This document shows positions 1 to 10,643 of a DNA stretch of 64,000 bases, piece by piece. The position numbers and the translations under genes were made by a program. Position 1 is the stretch's first letter. Every line of letters begins with the position of its first letter. The stretch spans positions 47,439-111,438 of the forward strand of contig JAJZTF010000008.1 of assembly GCA_021821945.1 (NCBI GenBank), read 5' to 3'. The notes under the pieces are model-generated. The model saw only the letters and a list, made by a program, of their open reading frames with translations. It was not told where the DNA came from and did no database searches. Source of the stretch: Pseudomonadota bacterium. GTDB lineage: Bacteria > Pseudomonadota > Gammaproteobacteria > Burkholderiales > Gallionellaceae.

Positions 1-1
1 C

Positions 2-1201
2 AGTCATCACGAAGCTGTTCTTCCGGTTTGCCAGGAGCGACTTTGATCTCTCTAACAGCTTTTGCGATTTTTCATGGTCGCCCAGGTCAAAATATGCCTG
101 AGCCAGTATCGCATTCTTGGCTACGCCGAAGAGCCCCACCTCGCCGTGCTTTCTTGCCGTTTTTTCCAGCGTCTCTATCGCCCCCTTCTGGTCTCCCATG
201 TCGACCTGGACCTGAGCCAGGGAAAGATAATCACCGGTCCTCTCCACCATGGACCCAGTCGACAATTTTATGGCCTCAAGTGAATTCGATTTCGCCTCCT
301 CGAGTTTCCCCATCAGGAATGCTGCTTGGGATAGGTCCCTGAAGCGCTTGGCGCTCGGCAATATTGCAGATGAGCGGCAAAGGTATTCATAGGCGCCGTC
401 CTCGTCATCCATATCGATGGCTATCCTGGAAAGCAGCTCATAGGCTGAGACATAGTTCTTGTTCATTTCGACGATCTGCTTTGCAATCTTTGCCGCAGCC
501 TCAAGCTCTCCCAGCGCATAATGCGCGCGCGCCTGCCCCATCATGATCCAAGGAACATCGCTGCGCAAACTTGCCGCGCGATCAAAAGTCTCGAGGGCCA
601 TAGCATAATCCTGCATCGCAAGTTCGGAATCCGCCTTGCGCCTTAACACATCCAACATCCTGCGCTCGTCTGGCGCAACTCCCAGCAACCTGTTGCATTC
701 ACGAACGGCCACATCGTACTGCTTTGCATTGATCGCCTTCAAAACCGGCATCAGGAAGGCGCGTTTGTCCAGAAGCCGCATCAGGCGGGAACGCAGCTTC
801 TTCTCCGGGCATGGTTTTAAAAGATAATCGTCCGGGATGAATTCGACCGCGCTTGCGACAAAGTCGTATTCGGTCTCTGCCGTGAGCATCACGAAGATGG
901 AAGTCGCGCTAAGCAGGTTTTCGCTGCGCAGATGCTCCAGGAAATGCTGCCCCGAGCTGGCATTGTTCAGGTTATAGTCGCATATGATGATGTCGAAGGC
1001 ATTCGCTTCCACCTGAACGAGCGCCTCCGTTGCGGTGCTTGCGAGCTTGACGCTATTGATGCCCAGGGACTGAAGCTGGGAACGGACCGCATGCCGCATC
1101 GAACTGATATCGTCGATGACCAGCGCGGACAGCTTACCGAAATCGATGTACTCATTTTCAACGGCGTTGCGCCCTTGAACCAGGGCTTCCATGCCACTCA
1201 T
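2..1201 (-). CDS. Response regulator with TPR repeats (partial, runs off left edge)
   Basis: Four hundred codons are open from ATG 1201 to the window edge with no stop, so the C-terminus is missing. Residues about 25-145 form a receiver domain: the acidic pair is D30-D31, the likely phosphoacceptor is D75 in IICDYNL, and the conserved lysine lies in LLKPC. The rest is helical with TPR-like periodicity (for example the stretch reading YALGELEAAAKIAKQ and another with YDVAVRECNRLLG). There is no DNA-binding or enzymatic output domain in the visible part, so the TPR array probably binds a partner protein. A GGAGAGG element lies upstream of the start. It is on the same strand as the rnhB operon, about 80 bp beyond it. 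The specific pathway is not recognisable. Confidence 0.85.
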   Translation of the reverse strand, partial: MSGMEALVQGRNAVENEYIDFGKLSALVIDDISSMRHAVRSQLQSLGINSVKLASTATEALVQVEANAFDIIICDYNLNNASSGQHFLEHLRSENLLSATSIFVMLTAETEYDFVASAVEFIPDDYLLKPCPEKKLRSRLMRLLDKRAFLMPVLKAINAKQYDVAVRECNRLLGVAPDERRMLDVLRRKADSELAMQDYAMALETFDRAASLRSDVPWIMMGQARAHYALGELEAAAKIAKQIVEMNKNYVSAYELLSRIAIDMDDEDGAYEYLCRSSAILPSAKRFRDLSQAAFLMGKLEEAKSNSLEAIKLSTGSMVERTGDYLSLAQVQVDMGDQKGAIETLEKTARKHGEVGLFGVAKNAILAQAYFDLGDHEKSQKLLERSKSLLANRKNSFVMT

Positions 1202-1282
1202 TTCGTTCAAAGCACCTCTCCGACCGACGACTGTGGGCCTGTCAATGGCAGAAGATTAGCACAGCCAGCCTGAAATCCACAA

Positions 1283-1849
1283 TCAGATCACATCGCGGAC
1301 CGGCTTGAAGCTCCTGCGATGCTCGGAACATGCGCCGTGTTTTTTCAGTGCCTCGATGTGCATCGCGGTGGGATAGCCTTTGTGGATAGCGAACCCGTAT
1401 TGGGGATATCGCCCGTGCAACTCCAGCATCCATTCATCCCTTGATGTCTTGGCAAGAATCGAGGCTGCGGAAATCGCCGCGATTTTGCTGTCACCCTTCA
1501 CGACCGCTTCGCATGGCACATCGATCTTTGGGCAGTAAAGGCCATCCACCAGGACGAGGGCGGGCTCGATGTCCAACGCCAGCACGGCGCGCTTCATCGC
1601 AAGCAGCGTCGCATTCAGGATGTTCAGGCGGTCTATCTCCTCGACGGATGCATATGCGACAGCCCAGGCCAGCGCAGATTCCCTGATCAGCGGGGCGAGC
1701 TTCTCGCGTTGTCTTTCCGTCAGCTTCTTCGAGTCGTTCAGGCCCGGGATGGGCCGGGCCTCGTCCAGAATCACCGCGGCTGCGCTCACGGGCCCCGCCA
1801 GCGGGCCGCGTCCCGCCTCGTCCACCCCGCAGATCAGGGTTTCAGTCAC
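1283..1849 (-). CDS. rnhB: Ribonuclease HII
   Basis: Endonuclease that cuts RNA of RNA-DNA hybrids and removes single ribonucleotides from DNA, acting in the cytoplasm. The protein is 188 residues, usual for the family. The N-terminal motif [15 protein letters not shown] carries the first metal-binding Asp-Glu pair, and the family pattern continues with GLNDSKKL and VDG. The start is a GTG at 1849 whose bases overlap the lpxB stop (GTGA, four bases). The same frame is open further upstream, but that part only shadows lpxB. It is the last gene of the lpx operon, a common arrangement in proteobacteria. Confidence 0.95.
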   Translation of the reverse strand: MTETLICGVDEAGRGPLAGPVSAAAVILDEARPIPGLNDSKKLTERQREKLAPLIRESALAWAVAYASVEEIDRLNILNATLLAMKRAVLALDIEPALVLVDGLYCPKIDVPCEAVVKGDSKIAAISAASILAKTSRDEWMLELHGRYPQYGFAIHKGYPTAMHIEALKKHGACSEHRRSFKPVRDVI

Positions 1850-2985
1850 GGCAGATGGGACAGGACTGCTTCGGCCGCCTTCTGCGCGGTGTTCTGCCGC
1901 AGGGTCTCGTGCAGTCCTTCGAAGATCGACTCGAGCTGTTCCAGCGCATCGCCATCGTTCAGGAGGTTGAGCAGCGCCTGCGCCAGGTTTTCCGGCGTCG
2001 CATCCGACTGCATCAGCTCGGGCACGACAAAGCGCCCGAGCAATATGTTGGGCAGTCCGAAATAGGGAAGATAGCTCTTGCGCCTCATGATGCGCCAGGT
2101 CAGGCTGTTCAGCCTGTAGGTGATGACCATGGGGCGCTTGAGCAGCGCGCACTCGAGCGTGGCCGTGCCCGATGCGACAAGAACGATGTCGGCTGCCGTC
2201 ATCGCATCCTGCGCATGCCCGAACAACAGGGAAAACGGCAGCTCCTCGGCCTTGCAATCGTATAGCGCCTGCTCGAAAATTGCCCGCGTCTCCCGGCTGA
2301 CCAGCGGGACCAGGAACCGCGCATCGGGGATGCTTTGCAAGATGATTTTCGCCGTCTCGATGTAGAGTGCGGCAAGCTGCCTGACCTCGGACTGGCGGCT
2401 CCCGGGAAGGAATGCGAACACCTTCGCGTGCAAAGGGATGCGCATCGTCTCCCTGATGCCGGCCCGATCAGGATGCATCGGAAGCATGTCGGCAAGCGGA
2501 TGCCCCACATAGGTCACGGGCACGCCCGCATCCTGGTATATCCGCGGCTCATGAGGAAAAAGTGCGAGCATGTGCGTCACGGCCCGCCTGATCTTCTTGA
2601 TGCGCTCCCCGCGCCAGGCCCATATCGAAGGGCTGACGTAATGTATCGTCGGGATGCCGTGTTTCTTGAGCGCATGCTCGAGACCGAAATTGAAATCGGG
2701 CGCATCCACCCCGATGAAAAGCGCCGGCCTGCTGGACAGAAAATGCGCGCGCAGCTTGCGGCGTATGCCGACCAGCTCGAGATAGTGACGCAGCACTTCG
2801 ACATAGCCGAACACCGCGAGCTTTTCCATCGGGAACAGCACGCGCATCCCCACGGACTGCATCTTAGGCCCGCCTATCCCGACGAATTCCACATCCGGGC
2901 GCGCGCGTCTGATCGCCGCCATCAGATGGCTCGCAAGCAGATCCCCCGAAGCCTCACCCGCAACGATGCCGATTACCTGTGCCAT
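1846..2985 (-). CDS. lpxB: Lipid-A-disaccharide synthase
   Basis: Glycosyltransferase that joins UDP-2,3-diacylglucosamine and lipid X to make the lipid A disaccharide at the inner face of the cytoplasmic membrane. The protein is 379 residues. It opens with [17 protein letters not shown], the diagnostic N-terminal motif, and contains [14 protein letters not shown] and the PGSRQSEV segment typical of the GT19 fold. The start ATG at 2985 is chosen because the family motif begins there; the frame is open upstream but that sequence belongs to lpxA. It sits 4 bases after lpxA and overlaps rnhB by 4 bases. Confidence 0.97.
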   Translation of the reverse strand: MAQVIGIVAGEASGDLLASHLMAAIRRARPDVEFVGIGGPKMQSVGMRVLFPMEKLAVFGYVEVLRHYLELVGIRRKLRAHFLSSRPALFIGVDAPDFNFGLEHALKKHGIPTIHYVSPSIWAWRGERIKKIRRAVTHMLALFPHEPRIYQDAGVPVTYVGHPLADMLPMHPDRAGIRETMRIPLHAKVFAFLPGSRQSEVRQLAALYIETAKIILQSIPDARFLVPLVSRETRAIFEQALYDCKAEELPFSLLFGHAQDAMTAADIVLVASGTATLECALLKRPMVITYRLNSLTWRIMRRKSYLPYFGLPNILLGRFVVPELMQSDATPENLAQALLNLLNDGDALEQLESIFEGLHETLRQNTAQKAAEAVLSHLP

Positions 2986-2989
2986 GAAA

Positions 2990-3760
2990 TCAACGTGTGA
3001 TGCCGCGCGTCGCAACGGCCAGAAAATCCGCGAGCAGCTGCAATTCCGCGCATTCCGCCACCTGGCCCTCGATCGCCTGTTTGGCCTCATCCAGGGCAAG
3101 GCCCGACTTGTAGAGCGTCTTGTATGCGCGCCTGATCGCCATGATGGACTCATTGGTAAAACCGCGCCGCTTGAGCCCCTCGGAATTGATGCCGTACGCC
3201 GAGGCGGGATTGCCCGCCGCAGTGACGAAGGGAGGCAGGTCCTGGGCCAGCCGGGTCTGAAAACCGGTCATCGCATGCGCCCCTATGCGCACGAACTGGT
3301 GCACGCCTGAAAGACCGCCCAGGAACGCCCAGTCTCCGACATGTACATGGCCGCCCAGGGTAGCGCCGTTTGCCATGATGGTGTGATTGCCGACCTGGCA
3401 GTCGTGCGCGACATGCACATAGGCCATGATCCAGTTGTGACTGCCTATGCGCGTCACCCCGACATCCTGGACCGTTCCGATATTGAAGGTGCAGAATTCG
3501 CGTATCGTGTTGTGGTCGCCGATTTCGAGGCGGGTGGGTTCGTTCGCGTATTTCTTGTCCTGCGGGATCTCTCCCAGGGAACAGAACTGGAAGATGCGGT
3601 TGTGGGCGCCGATGCGCGTGTGGCCTTCGATGACCACATGCGGGCCGATCACCGTGCCCTCACCTATCTCGACATGCTCGCCTATGATCGAGTAGGCCCC
3701 CACCGAGACATGCCCGGCGAGTCTCGCATTGGGATGAACAATCGCGGTTTCGTGTATCAT
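2990..3760 (-). CDS. lpxA: UDP-N-acetylglucosamine acyltransferase
   Basis: First committed step of lipid A synthesis: transfers an R-3-hydroxyacyl chain from acyl carrier protein to the 3-OH of UDP-GlcNAc. The protein is 256 residues, of normal length. Hexapeptide repeats of the left-handed beta helix fill the first two thirds ([14 protein letters not shown] onward), and the catalytic His is in VAHDCQVG. The C-terminal third is helical. The ATG at 3760 overlaps the fabZ stop by one base (TGATG), which supports this start and translational coupling. Confidence 0.97.
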   Translation of the reverse strand: MIHETAIVHPNARLAGHVSVGAYSIIGEHVEIGEGTVIGPHVVIEGHTRIGAHNRIFQFCSLGEIPQDKKYANEPTRLEIGDHNTIREFCTFNIGTVQDVGVTRIGSHNWIMAYVHVAHDCQVGNHTIMANGATLGGHVHVGDWAFLGGLSGVHQFVRIGAHAMTGFQTRLAQDLPPFVTAAGNPASAYGINSEGLKRRGFTNESIMAIRRAYKTLYKSGLALDEAKQAIEGQVAECAELQLLADFLAVATRGITR

Positions 3761-4230
3761 CAGTCCACCGTCTTGACCGTGCACATCAGCTCCGCCTCGG
3801 CCACCAGCTGCCCGTCCACTTCGGCTTCCGCCTTGAACTTGTATACGCCGCGCATGCTGCGCGTGAGTTCCGCCTTGATGACCAGCTGGTCCCCTGGCGC
3901 AACGGGCTTCTTGAAGCGTGCGCCGTCTATGCCCGCGAAATAGTACACGGACTTTTCGTCCAGTTTTCTTTCCATGCTCTGGAAGGAAAGCAATGCGGCC
4001 GTCTGCGCCATTGCCTCTATGATCAGGACGCCTGGCATCACGGGATGATGGGGATAGTGCCCTGGAAAGAACGGCTCGTTGATGGTGACGTTTTTCAGCG
4101 CGACGATGCGCTTTCCGGGCTCGATGGAAAGCACCCTGTCCACCAGCAGGAAGGGATAGCGGTGCGGCAGATTCTCGAGTATGGCATGGATGTCCATCAC
4201 CGGCACTGCGGATGTCTTTTGAGTATTCAT
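3760..4230 (-). CDS. fabZ: 3-hydroxyacyl-ACP dehydratase FabZ
   Basis: Dehydrates 3-hydroxyacyl-ACP in fatty acid elongation. The product is 156 residues with the hotdog fold. The active-site segment [14 protein letters not shown] gives His58, and the following helix carries Glu72 in LIIEAMAQ. The start ATG at 4230 overlaps the lpxD stop by 4 bases (ATGA). It lies between lpxD and lpxA as in most Gram-negative bacteria. FabZ and LpxA compete for the same 3-hydroxyacyl-ACP pool, so their tight linkage is functionally sensible. Confidence 0.97.
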   Translation of the reverse strand: MNTQKTSAVPVMDIHAILENLPHRYPFLLVDRVLSIEPGKRIVALKNVTINEPFFPGHYPHHPVMPGVLIIEAMAQTAALLSFQSMERKLDEKSVYYFAGIDGARFKKPVAPGDQLVIKAELTRSMRGVYKFKAEAEVDGQLVAEAELMCTVKTVD

Positions 4231-5267
4231 CTTTGATCCTTTAACGATTCCTGTTTAGCCAATTCCTGCTCAAGCTTCCTGATGCGCCGGTTCATCTCGT
4301 CGAGATGACGCAGGTGAACCGCGTTCTTGCGCCAGTCCTCGGTTTTTCCGAAAGGATAGATCGCGGCATAGGAACCGGCCTCATGTATGGATTTGCCGAT
4401 CAGCGTGAAGGATGCGATCGTGACGTCGTCCGCAATCTCGAGATGCCCCAGTATTCCGGCGCTTCCGCCTATCTGGCAGCGCCTCCCTATCGTCGTGCTC
4501 CCCGCGATGCCGACGCAACCCGCGATCGCGGTGTGCGCGCCTATCTTCACGTTGTGTGCGATCTGAATCTGGTTGTCCAGCTTCACCCCGTCCTCGATCA
4601 CCGTGTCGTCAAGCGCGCCCCTGTCTATCGTCGTATTCGCGCCGATCTCGACATCGTTGCCGATGACGACCCGCCCTATCTGCGGGATCTTGATCCAGCG
4701 CCCATCGTCCATCGCGAAGCCAAAGCCATCGGCACCTATCACGGCGCCCGAATGGGCGATCAGGTTGTCGCCCAGCACGCAGTCGTGATAGACCACGACG
4801 CGCGGATAAAGACGCACGCCCTTGCCGACTTTCACGTTCTCGCCTATGAAGCAGCCCTCGCCGATCACCGAATGCGCGCCTATCACGGCACCGGAACCGA
4901 TGACCGCCGTCGCTGCGATGCTTGCTGTCGGATCTATCGTGGCGTCAATCGATACGACCGCATGCGGATGCACGCCGGGCAACGCCCTGGGCGCCGGATT
5001 CAGAAGGGCGGAGACCCTTGCAAAATAGGCATAGGGATTGCTCGACACGATGCGCGGCAAATCGGTCGCATCGGCATCCGCATCGGACAATATCAATGCC
5101 CCTGCCCCGGTCGACGAGAGCTTGCTTCTGTACTTGCTGTTCGCAAGAAAGCTGATCTCGCTGGAAACAGCCTCCTCGAGTGTGGCGACCTGGGCGACTT
5201 CAGTTCCGGGGTCGCCAAGTACACGGCCGCCCAGACGCGCCGCAATCTGTTCCAGGGTATAAGCCAC
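4227..5267 (-). CDS. lpxD: UDP-3-O-(3-hydroxyacyl)glucosamine N-acyltransferase
   Basis: Adds the second hydroxyacyl chain in lipid A synthesis. The product is 346 residues: an N-terminal uridine-binding domain, then hexapeptide repeats ([15 protein letters not shown] and similar), then a C-terminal helix rich in Glu and Lys. The catalytic His is in [13 protein letters not shown]. The start codon is GTG (5267-5265), overlapping the skp TAG stop by one base. This coupling decides the start, since no ATG lies nearby. Confidence 0.96.
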   Translation of the reverse strand: MAYTLEQIAARLGGRVLGDPGTEVAQVATLEEAVSSEISFLANSKYRSKLSSTGAGALILSDADADATDLPRIVSSNPYAYFARVSALLNPAPRALPGVHPHAVVSIDATIDPTASIAATAVIGSGAVIGAHSVIGEGCFIGENVKVGKGVRLYPRVVVYHDCVLGDNLIAHSGAVIGADGFGFAMDDGRWIKIPQIGRVVIGNDVEIGANTTIDRGALDDTVIEDGVKLDNQIQIAHNVKIGAHTAIAGCVGIAGSTTIGRRCQIGGSAGILGHLEIADDVTIASFTLIGKSIHEAGSYAAIYPFGKTEDWRKNAVHLRHLDEMNRRIRKLEQELAKQESLKDQR

Positions 5268-5776
5268 TATTTGCTGTCGGTCTTGTCAGAGGCTAGGCTC
5301 TTGATCACCTTGTCGGTAATGTCGATCTTGGGATTCCGGTATACCGCCTCCTGCAGGATCAGGTCGTATTTCTCGGATTCGGCTATCGCCTGTATCGCCT
5401 TGTTCGCGCGCTCGAGCACGACCGCAAGCTCCTCGTTCTTCCTGAGGCTCAGGTCTTCGCGGAATTCGCGCTGCAGCCGCTGCAGGTTGACATTCAGCGC
5501 ATTGAGCTCGCGTTCCTTGTTGCGCCTGTCCACCTCGCTCAAAGTCCCAGAATCCTTGTCCAGCAGCAGCTGCAGATCCTTGGCCTGTTTCATTTCCTTC
5601 TTGATTTCCTGATCGCGGCCGGAGAATTCCTTTTCGATCTTCTTCTCGGCCGCAATCGCCGGAACGGACTCCCTCAGGATGCGCTCGGTATCGACCACTC
5701 CCACCTTGAAATCGCCGGCAAGCGCTGATCCCGCGCACATGAGGCCAGCAAAAAGCAAACAGAATTTCTTTTTCAT
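5267..5776 (-). CDS. skp: Periplasmic chaperone Skp/OmpH
   Basis: Periplasmic holdase that carries unfolded outer-membrane proteins to the BAM complex. The protein is 169 residues. Residues 1-19 are a Sec signal peptide (MKKKFCLLFAGLMCAGSALA). The mature part begins with the strand FKVGVVDTERIL and continues as a long charged coiled coil that forms the tentacles of the family. The ATG at 5776 is preferred over upstream in-frame codons because it starts the signal peptide and has a GAGG ribosome-binding sequence upstream. It lies directly downstream of bamA, its functional partner. Confidence 0.95.
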   Translation of the reverse strand: MKKKFCLLFAGLMCAGSALAGDFKVGVVDTERILRESVPAIAAEKKIEKEFSGRDQEIKKEMKQAKDLQLLLDKDSGTLSEVDRRNKERELNALNVNLQRLQREFREDLSLRKNEELAVVLERANKAIQAIAESEKYDLILQEAVYRNPKIDITDKVIKSLASDKTDSK

Positions 5777-5816
5777 CGCTCCCACCTCTTTAATCGTCGC
5801 CATCAAATCATCGGCA

Positions 5817-8102
5817 TCAGAACATCGAACCCATGGTGAACTGGAAAGCCTGCAGCATGTCCTGGGGCTGTGCATTCAAGGGCTTGGCGAAACTCAGCTT
5901 CAAGGGGCCCATGGGGGACATCCAGGTCACCGCAATACCCGCAGAGTAGCGCATGCCTGCCGTGCCGGGCAAATATCCCTGATTGGCGACATAGCCCGAG
6001 ACGATACCCGAGTCGATGAAGCCGCTCACGCGCACCGACTTGTCCTTGACGCCGGGCATCGGCGTCATCAGCTCCATGCTCGCAATCCCCATGCGCGTGC
6101 CACCGACCGGCAGGTCCGTCGAATCCCGCGGTCCCAGAGAATTGATCTGGAAGCCCCGCACGGATCCCACGCCGCCCGCATAGAAGTTCTTGAAGAAGGG
6201 CAGTTCCTTCCCGCCGTAACCATGACCATATCCGAACATCGCATTGGTCATGAAGGTCCAGTCTGCATTGATCGGGTAAAACCACTGGTTATTATAATTC
6301 AGCTTGTAGTAGCGCATGTCCATCACGGGCAGCGCGATTTCCGTATAGGCTTGCTGCATCATGCCCTTTGTGGTGTATATCGCACTGTCCCGCGTATCGC
6401 TTCCCCAGCCCACCGTCGTCAGCACCGTGCTGTTCGTTCCGCCGAATGTGTTCACGTAATTGACATAGCTGATGGGGCTCAGGCTGGTCAGGCCTATCGT
6501 CGTCTGTTCGACCGAACCGCCGAAGCGGATGTACTGATCCTCGCTGATCGGCACGACATAGCGTATGCCGGCACCCAGGGTATCCGAGGTAAATGCGCTC
6601 AACGCAATGCTTGTGGTATTGAGGACGTTCTTGTAGATGTCGAACCCCCTGCTGACGCCCTCATCGGTGTAATAGGGGTTGGTATAGGAAAGCGAGATGT
6701 TCTGGTTGATGACGCTGGTGTTGAGCTGCAGGGAGAGCGTATTGCCGCTGCCGAACAAATTGGTCTGAGATACGCCGCCCGACAGCACGAGACCCTCGCC
6801 GCTGTTGACGCCGGCGCCTATCGTGAAGCTGCCCGTGGACTGTTCCTTGACGGACACGTTGACGTCCAGCTGGTCGGCCGTTCCCTGCACGGCGGGCGTC
6901 TCGATGTTGACCTCCGAGAAATAGCCCAGGCGGTCCGTTCGTTGCTTGGATTTCTTGACCTTAGTCGAATCGAACCAGGAGTTCTCCACCTGACGGAATT
7001 CGCGGCGTATCACCTCATCGCGCGTCTTTGAGTTGCCAGAAATGTTGATGTGGCGCACATACACGCGGTGCCCCGGATCGACCACGAAGTTGAAGGACAC
7101 CTCGTGCTTGTCCTTGTCGACATCGGGATTCGCATTGATGTTGGCAAACGCATAACCCTCTTCCGCCAGGCGCTCGCCTATCATCTTGGTGGTGTCGGTC
7201 AGCGCCTTGCGCGAGAAGGTGTCATTAGGCTTGATCTGGATCAGCTTGTCCATCTCCTCCTTGGAGATCAGAGTATTGCCGGTGACCTCAACCTTGGAAA
7301 CCTTGTATTTGTCGCCTTCCGTCTCGTTGATCGTGATGTAGACGTCCTTCTTGTCCGGCGTGATCGAGATCTGCGTGGAGTTGATGTTGTACTCCAGATA
7401 GCCGCTGTCCATGTAATATGAACGCAGCGTCTCGAGGTCGGCTGACAGCTTCTGCTTCGAATACTGGTCGTTCTTGGTCAGGAAACTCAACCAGGTCGGC
7501 GTGCTCAGCTTCATCAGCCCCACGAGATCCGATTCCGGGTACACCTTGTTGCCTATGATGTTGATCTGCCTGATCTTGGAGGTTTCCCCCTCGTCCACGT
7601 CGAACACGATGCTCACGCGATTGCGCTCGAGCTTGGTCACCTTGGTGGTCACCGAGACGCCATACTTTCCCCGGGCAATGTACTGCATCTTGAGATCGTG
7701 CACCGCCTTCTCCAGCGCGCCCTTGTCAAAGATGTGCGCCTCGACCAGGCCTGCGAATTTCATGTTTTCCTTCAACTGATCCTTGGAGAAGGATTTGACG
7801 CCGTTGACTTCTATGCTGGCGATGGTCGGACGCTCGCGCACCAGCACGATCAGCACGCCCTGTTCGACTTCCAGCCTGACATCCTTGAAGAATCCGGTTC
7901 CATACAAGGCGTGAATCGCGGCCTTCGCCTTCTCGTCATCCATCGTGTCGCCGACCTTGACCGGCAGATAGCTGAACACCGTTCCGGCCTCGGTGCGCTG
8001 TATCCCTTCGACGCGTATATCCTTCACGGTAAAAGGCGTGATCGCCCAGGCCGGTGTGACAAATAACAGCGAGAGTATTCCTGCAAGTCTTGATTTCTTC
8101 AT
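5817..8102 (-). CDS. bamA: Outer membrane protein assembly factor BamA
   Basis: Central beta-barrel of the BAM complex, which inserts beta-barrel proteins in the outer membrane. The protein is 761 residues. A signal peptide (about residues 1-20, ending TPAWA) is followed by five POTRA domains (roughly 21-420) and a C-terminal 16-strand barrel that ends in phenylalanine (FTMGSMF), as expected of a BAM substrate. The barrel contains the conserved VRGF motif (GSVRGFQINSLGPRD). It starts 6 bases after the rseP stop, in the standard rseP-bamA-skp order. Confidence 0.97.
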   Translation of the reverse strand: MKKSRLAGILSLLFVTPAWAITPFTVKDIRVEGIQRTEAGTVFSYLPVKVGDTMDDEKAKAAIHALYGTGFFKDVRLEVEQGVLIVLVRERPTIASIEVNGVKSFSKDQLKENMKFAGLVEAHIFDKGALEKAVHDLKMQYIARGKYGVSVTTKVTKLERNRVSIVFDVDEGETSKIRQINIIGNKVYPESDLVGLMKLSTPTWLSFLTKNDQYSKQKLSADLETLRSYYMDSGYLEYNINSTQISITPDKKDVYITINETEGDKYKVSKVEVTGNTLISKEEMDKLIQIKPNDTFSRKALTDTTKMIGERLAEEGYAFANINANPDVDKDKHEVSFNFVVDPGHRVYVRHINISGNSKTRDEVIRREFRQVENSWFDSTKVKKSKQRTDRLGYFSEVNIETPAVQGTADQLDVNVSVKEQSTGSFTIGAGVNSGEGLVLSGGVSQTNLFGSGNTLSLQLNTSVINQNISLSYTNPYYTDEGVSRGFDIYKNVLNTTSIALSAFTSDTLGAGIRYVVPISEDQYIRFGGSVEQTTIGLTSLSPISYVNYVNTFGGTNSTVLTTVGWGSDTRDSAIYTTKGMMQQAYTEIALPVMDMRYYKLNYNNQWFYPINADWTFMTNAMFGYGHGYGGKELPFFKNFYAGGVGSVRGFQINSLGPRDSTDLPVGGTRMGIASMELMTPMPGVKDKSVRVSGFIDSGIVSGYVANQGYLPGTAGMRYSAGIAVTWMSPMGPLKLSFAKPLNAQPQDMLQAFQFTMGSMF

Positions 8103-8108
8103 TTATTG

Positions 8109-9464
8109 CTAACCTGAGATGAGGCGATTTATATCGTTATAAAATGCAAGAACCATCAACGTGCCCAGCAGCGCGATGCCGATTTTCTGGCCGTTTTCCC
8201 ATGCCCTCTCCGACACCGGACTGCCCTTGACCGATTCGGCGACATAATACAGCAAGTGCCCGCCATCCAATAAAGGAACGGGCAGCAAATTCAGAACCCC
8301 CAGGCTGATGCTGATCAGTGCAAGGAATCCAAGATAGGCGATCACCCCCATGTGCGCTGACTGGCCCGCATAATCCGCAATCGTGACCGGACCGCTCAGA
8401 TTTTTCACCGACACCTCGCCCACCACCATCTTGCCCAGCATCTTCAGGCTGATGAAGGAGGTCTCCCATGTCTTGGAAAGCGACTGGCGCATGGCATCCA
8501 CGGGGCCGTAACTGACCGTCGTGACCACTGCCTGCCATGCCTTCTCGTCGAACCTGGGGGCGGCGCCTATCCTGCCTATCGTCCTGCCCGATTCGACAAT
8601 GGCTTCCGGTGTCATGTCGAAGCTCAAGGTCTCTTGTCCGCGCCGCACTTCCATGCTTATCGGGCGCCTTGGACTTTCGCGCACCAGCTTCACCATCTCT
8701 TCCCAGTCATGCACGGGGGCGCCATTCGCGCTCAGGATCAAATCCCCCACACGCAGGCCCGCCTGTCTTGCCACCCCCTTCTCTGTCAGCATGCCGATCA
8801 CGGGCGAAATCGAAGGCTGCTCGGAATGCAACCCGAGTTTTTCCAGGAAGTCGCCTTCCAGATCCTTGATCGAGATCCCGTTCATGTCGAGCCGATGATG
8901 CAGGACCTGACCGCCGGCAGTTCCCTCCACCTCCACCTCGCGATCGGCCTTCAGCGATTCCGTCATCAGCGTCCACCGCAACTCCTGCCAGCTCGGGATG
9001 GCCACCCCGTTGACGCTCAGTATCCGTTCCCCCTTTTGCATGCTGGCCTGCGCGGCCGGCGTGCCTTGCGGCACATCCCCCAGGACAGGCTTCAGCCCTT
9101 CTATGCCGTGCATGAACAGCACCCAGTAAAGCAGTATCGCGAGTATGAAGTTGGCAACCGGGCCCGCCACGACGATCGCCATGCGCTGCAGGACGGGCTT
9201 GCGGTTGAACGCCCTGTGCAGCTCTTCGGGCGCCACCTCGCCTTCGCGCTCGTCCAGCATCTTCACATAGCCGCCGAGCGGGATCGCGGAGATCACCCAT
9301 TCGGTCTCTGAATTTGCAAAGCGCTTCCGGTAGATCACCTTTCCGAAGCCCAGTGAAAAGACCAGCACCTTCACGCCGCAGCGGCGAGCAACCCAGTAGT
9401 GCCCATACTCGTGAAACATCACGAGCAGCACGACTGCAACGACAAATGCAAACAAGGTCATCAT
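8109..9464 (-). CDS. rseP: Site-2 intramembrane zinc protease RseP
   Basis: Membrane metalloprotease that cleaves anti-sigma factors and remnant signal peptides within the bilayer. The protein is 451 residues. The first transmembrane helix carries the HExxH zinc site (H18, E19, H22 in MFHEYGHYW), and the second conserved site is LLDGG in [15 protein letters not shown] near residue 397. Two PDZ domains lie between (about residues 110-310). The ATG overlaps the dxr stop by 4 bases. Genes for its regulated stress pathway, such as rseA, are not in the window. Confidence 0.96.
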   Translation of the reverse strand: MMTLFAFVVAVVLLVMFHEYGHYWVARRCGVKVLVFSLGFGKVIYRKRFANSETEWVISAIPLGGYVKMLDEREGEVAPEELHRAFNRKPVLQRMAIVVAGPVANFILAILLYWVLFMHGIEGLKPVLGDVPQGTPAAQASMQKGERILSVNGVAIPSWQELRWTLMTESLKADREVEVEGTAGGQVLHHRLDMNGISIKDLEGDFLEKLGLHSEQPSISPVIGMLTEKGVARQAGLRVGDLILSANGAPVHDWEEMVKLVRESPRRPISMEVRRGQETLSFDMTPEAIVESGRTIGRIGAAPRFDEKAWQAVVTTVSYGPVDAMRQSLSKTWETSFISLKMLGKMVVGEVSVKNLSGPVTIADYAGQSAHMGVIAYLGFLALISISLGVLNLLPVPLLDGGHLLYYVAESVKGSPVSERAWENGQKIGIALLGTLMVLAFYNDINRLISG

Positions 9465-10642
9465 AGGCTAAACCGCATAACTTGTTGGATGGCAATGCGT
9501 CGCGCGCTGGCGTCAGCCTCGAGCACATCTTCAAGGCAGGCAACGTCCTGTACCGGCAGAAGCTCGAGCACGGACTCGATCACGCGGGCGATGGAAAGAA
9601 AGGAAATCTCGCGATTCAGAAATGCCGAAACTGCAATTTCATTTGCGGCATTCAGCACGGCAGGCGCCGTGCCGCCCGCTTTCAATGCTTCATAGGCCAG
9701 GGCAAGGCAGGGGAAGCGCCCGAAATCGGGCTCTGCAAAATCCAGCCTTGCGATCCTGAAAAGATCGAGCGATGCCACGCCGGAAGCGATGCGTTCGGGA
9801 TAGGCAAGTCCATAGGCGATCGGCGTGCGCATGTCAGGATTGCCCAACTGCGCGATCACCGAGCCATCTATGTATTCGACCAGGGAATGTATCACGCTCT
9901 GCGGATGAACCACGACCTGTATGTCTTCGGCTGCGACATTGAAAAGCCAGTGCGCCTCGATGACTTCAAGGCCCTTGTTCATCATGCTCGCGGAGTCCAC
10001 CGAAATCTTGCGCCCCATGGACCAGTTCGGATGGGCGCACGCCTGCTCCGGCGTGACCTTCTCAAGCTCCCCAAGCAGGGTATTGCGGAAAGGGCCTCCC
10101 GATGCGGTCAGCAGGATGCGGGAAACGCCCGAGCTCTCCATGTCCCCGCGATAGTCATGCGGCAATGCCTGGAAGATCGCATTGTGCTCGCTGTCGATCG
10201 GCAGAAGTGCCGAACCGCTCGCACGCACCGCCTCCATGAACACGTTGCCGGCCATCACCAGCGTTTCCTTGTTCGCCAGGAGTATCTTCTTGCCCGCATG
10301 CGCGGCGGCAATCGTGGGCCGCAAGCCTGCAGCCCCGACGATGGCGGCCATCACCGTGTCCACCTCCGGCAGCGTGCACACGCCCTCCAGCGCATCCAGG
10401 CCGCACAGCACCTGGGTCTTGAGTCCGGAACCGGCAAGCATCGCGGAAAGCTGCAATGCGGCTGCCTCGTCGAGCAGCACGGCATAGGCGGGATTGAATT
10501 CCACGCACTGCCTGTACAGCAAATCGATCTGCCTGTTTGCCGTCAGCGCAACCACGCGGTACCTGTCGGGGTGGCGCGAAACCACATCCAGTGTGCTGGT
10601 GCCTATGCTTCCTGTCGATCCCAGTATCGTGAGCGATTGCAT
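9461..10642 (-). CDS. dxr: 1-deoxy-D-xylulose-5-phosphate reductoisomerase
   Basis: Second step of the MEP isoprenoid pathway: NADPH-dependent conversion of DXP to MEP. The protein is 393 residues. The N-terminal NADPH-binding motif is [13 protein letters not shown] (residues 8-20). The metal-binding acidic residues are in [10 protein letters not shown], and the substrate loop is in [19 protein letters not shown] (shown in part). It supplies isoprenoid precursor for undecaprenyl diphosphate made by the neighbouring uppS. The order uppS-cdsA-dxr-rseP-bamA is standard. Confidence 0.97.
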   Translation of the reverse strand: MQSLTILGSTGSIGTSTLDVVSRHPDRYRVVALTANRQIDLLYRQCVEFNPAYAVLLDEAAALQLSAMLAGSGLKTQVLCGLDALEGVCTLPEVDTVMAAIVGAAGLRPTIAAAHAGKKILLANKETLVMAGNVFMEAVRASGSALLPIDSEHNAIFQALPHDYRGDMESSGVSRILLTASGGPFRNTLLGELEKVTPEQACAHPNWSMGRKISVDSASMMNKGLEVIEAHWLFNVAAEDIQVVVHPQSVIHSLVEYIDGSVIAQLGNPDMRTPIAYGLAYPERIASGVASLDLFRIARLDFAEPDFGRFPCLALAYEALKAGGTAPAVLNAANEIAVSAFLNREISFLSIARVIESVLELLPVQDVACLEDVLEADASARRIAIQQVMRFSL

Positions 10643-10643
10643 G

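Noticed and set aside
4305..5612. A 435-codon open frame on the plus strand
   Set aside because: It is antisense to lpxD and skp, both complete. Its product lacks any motif.
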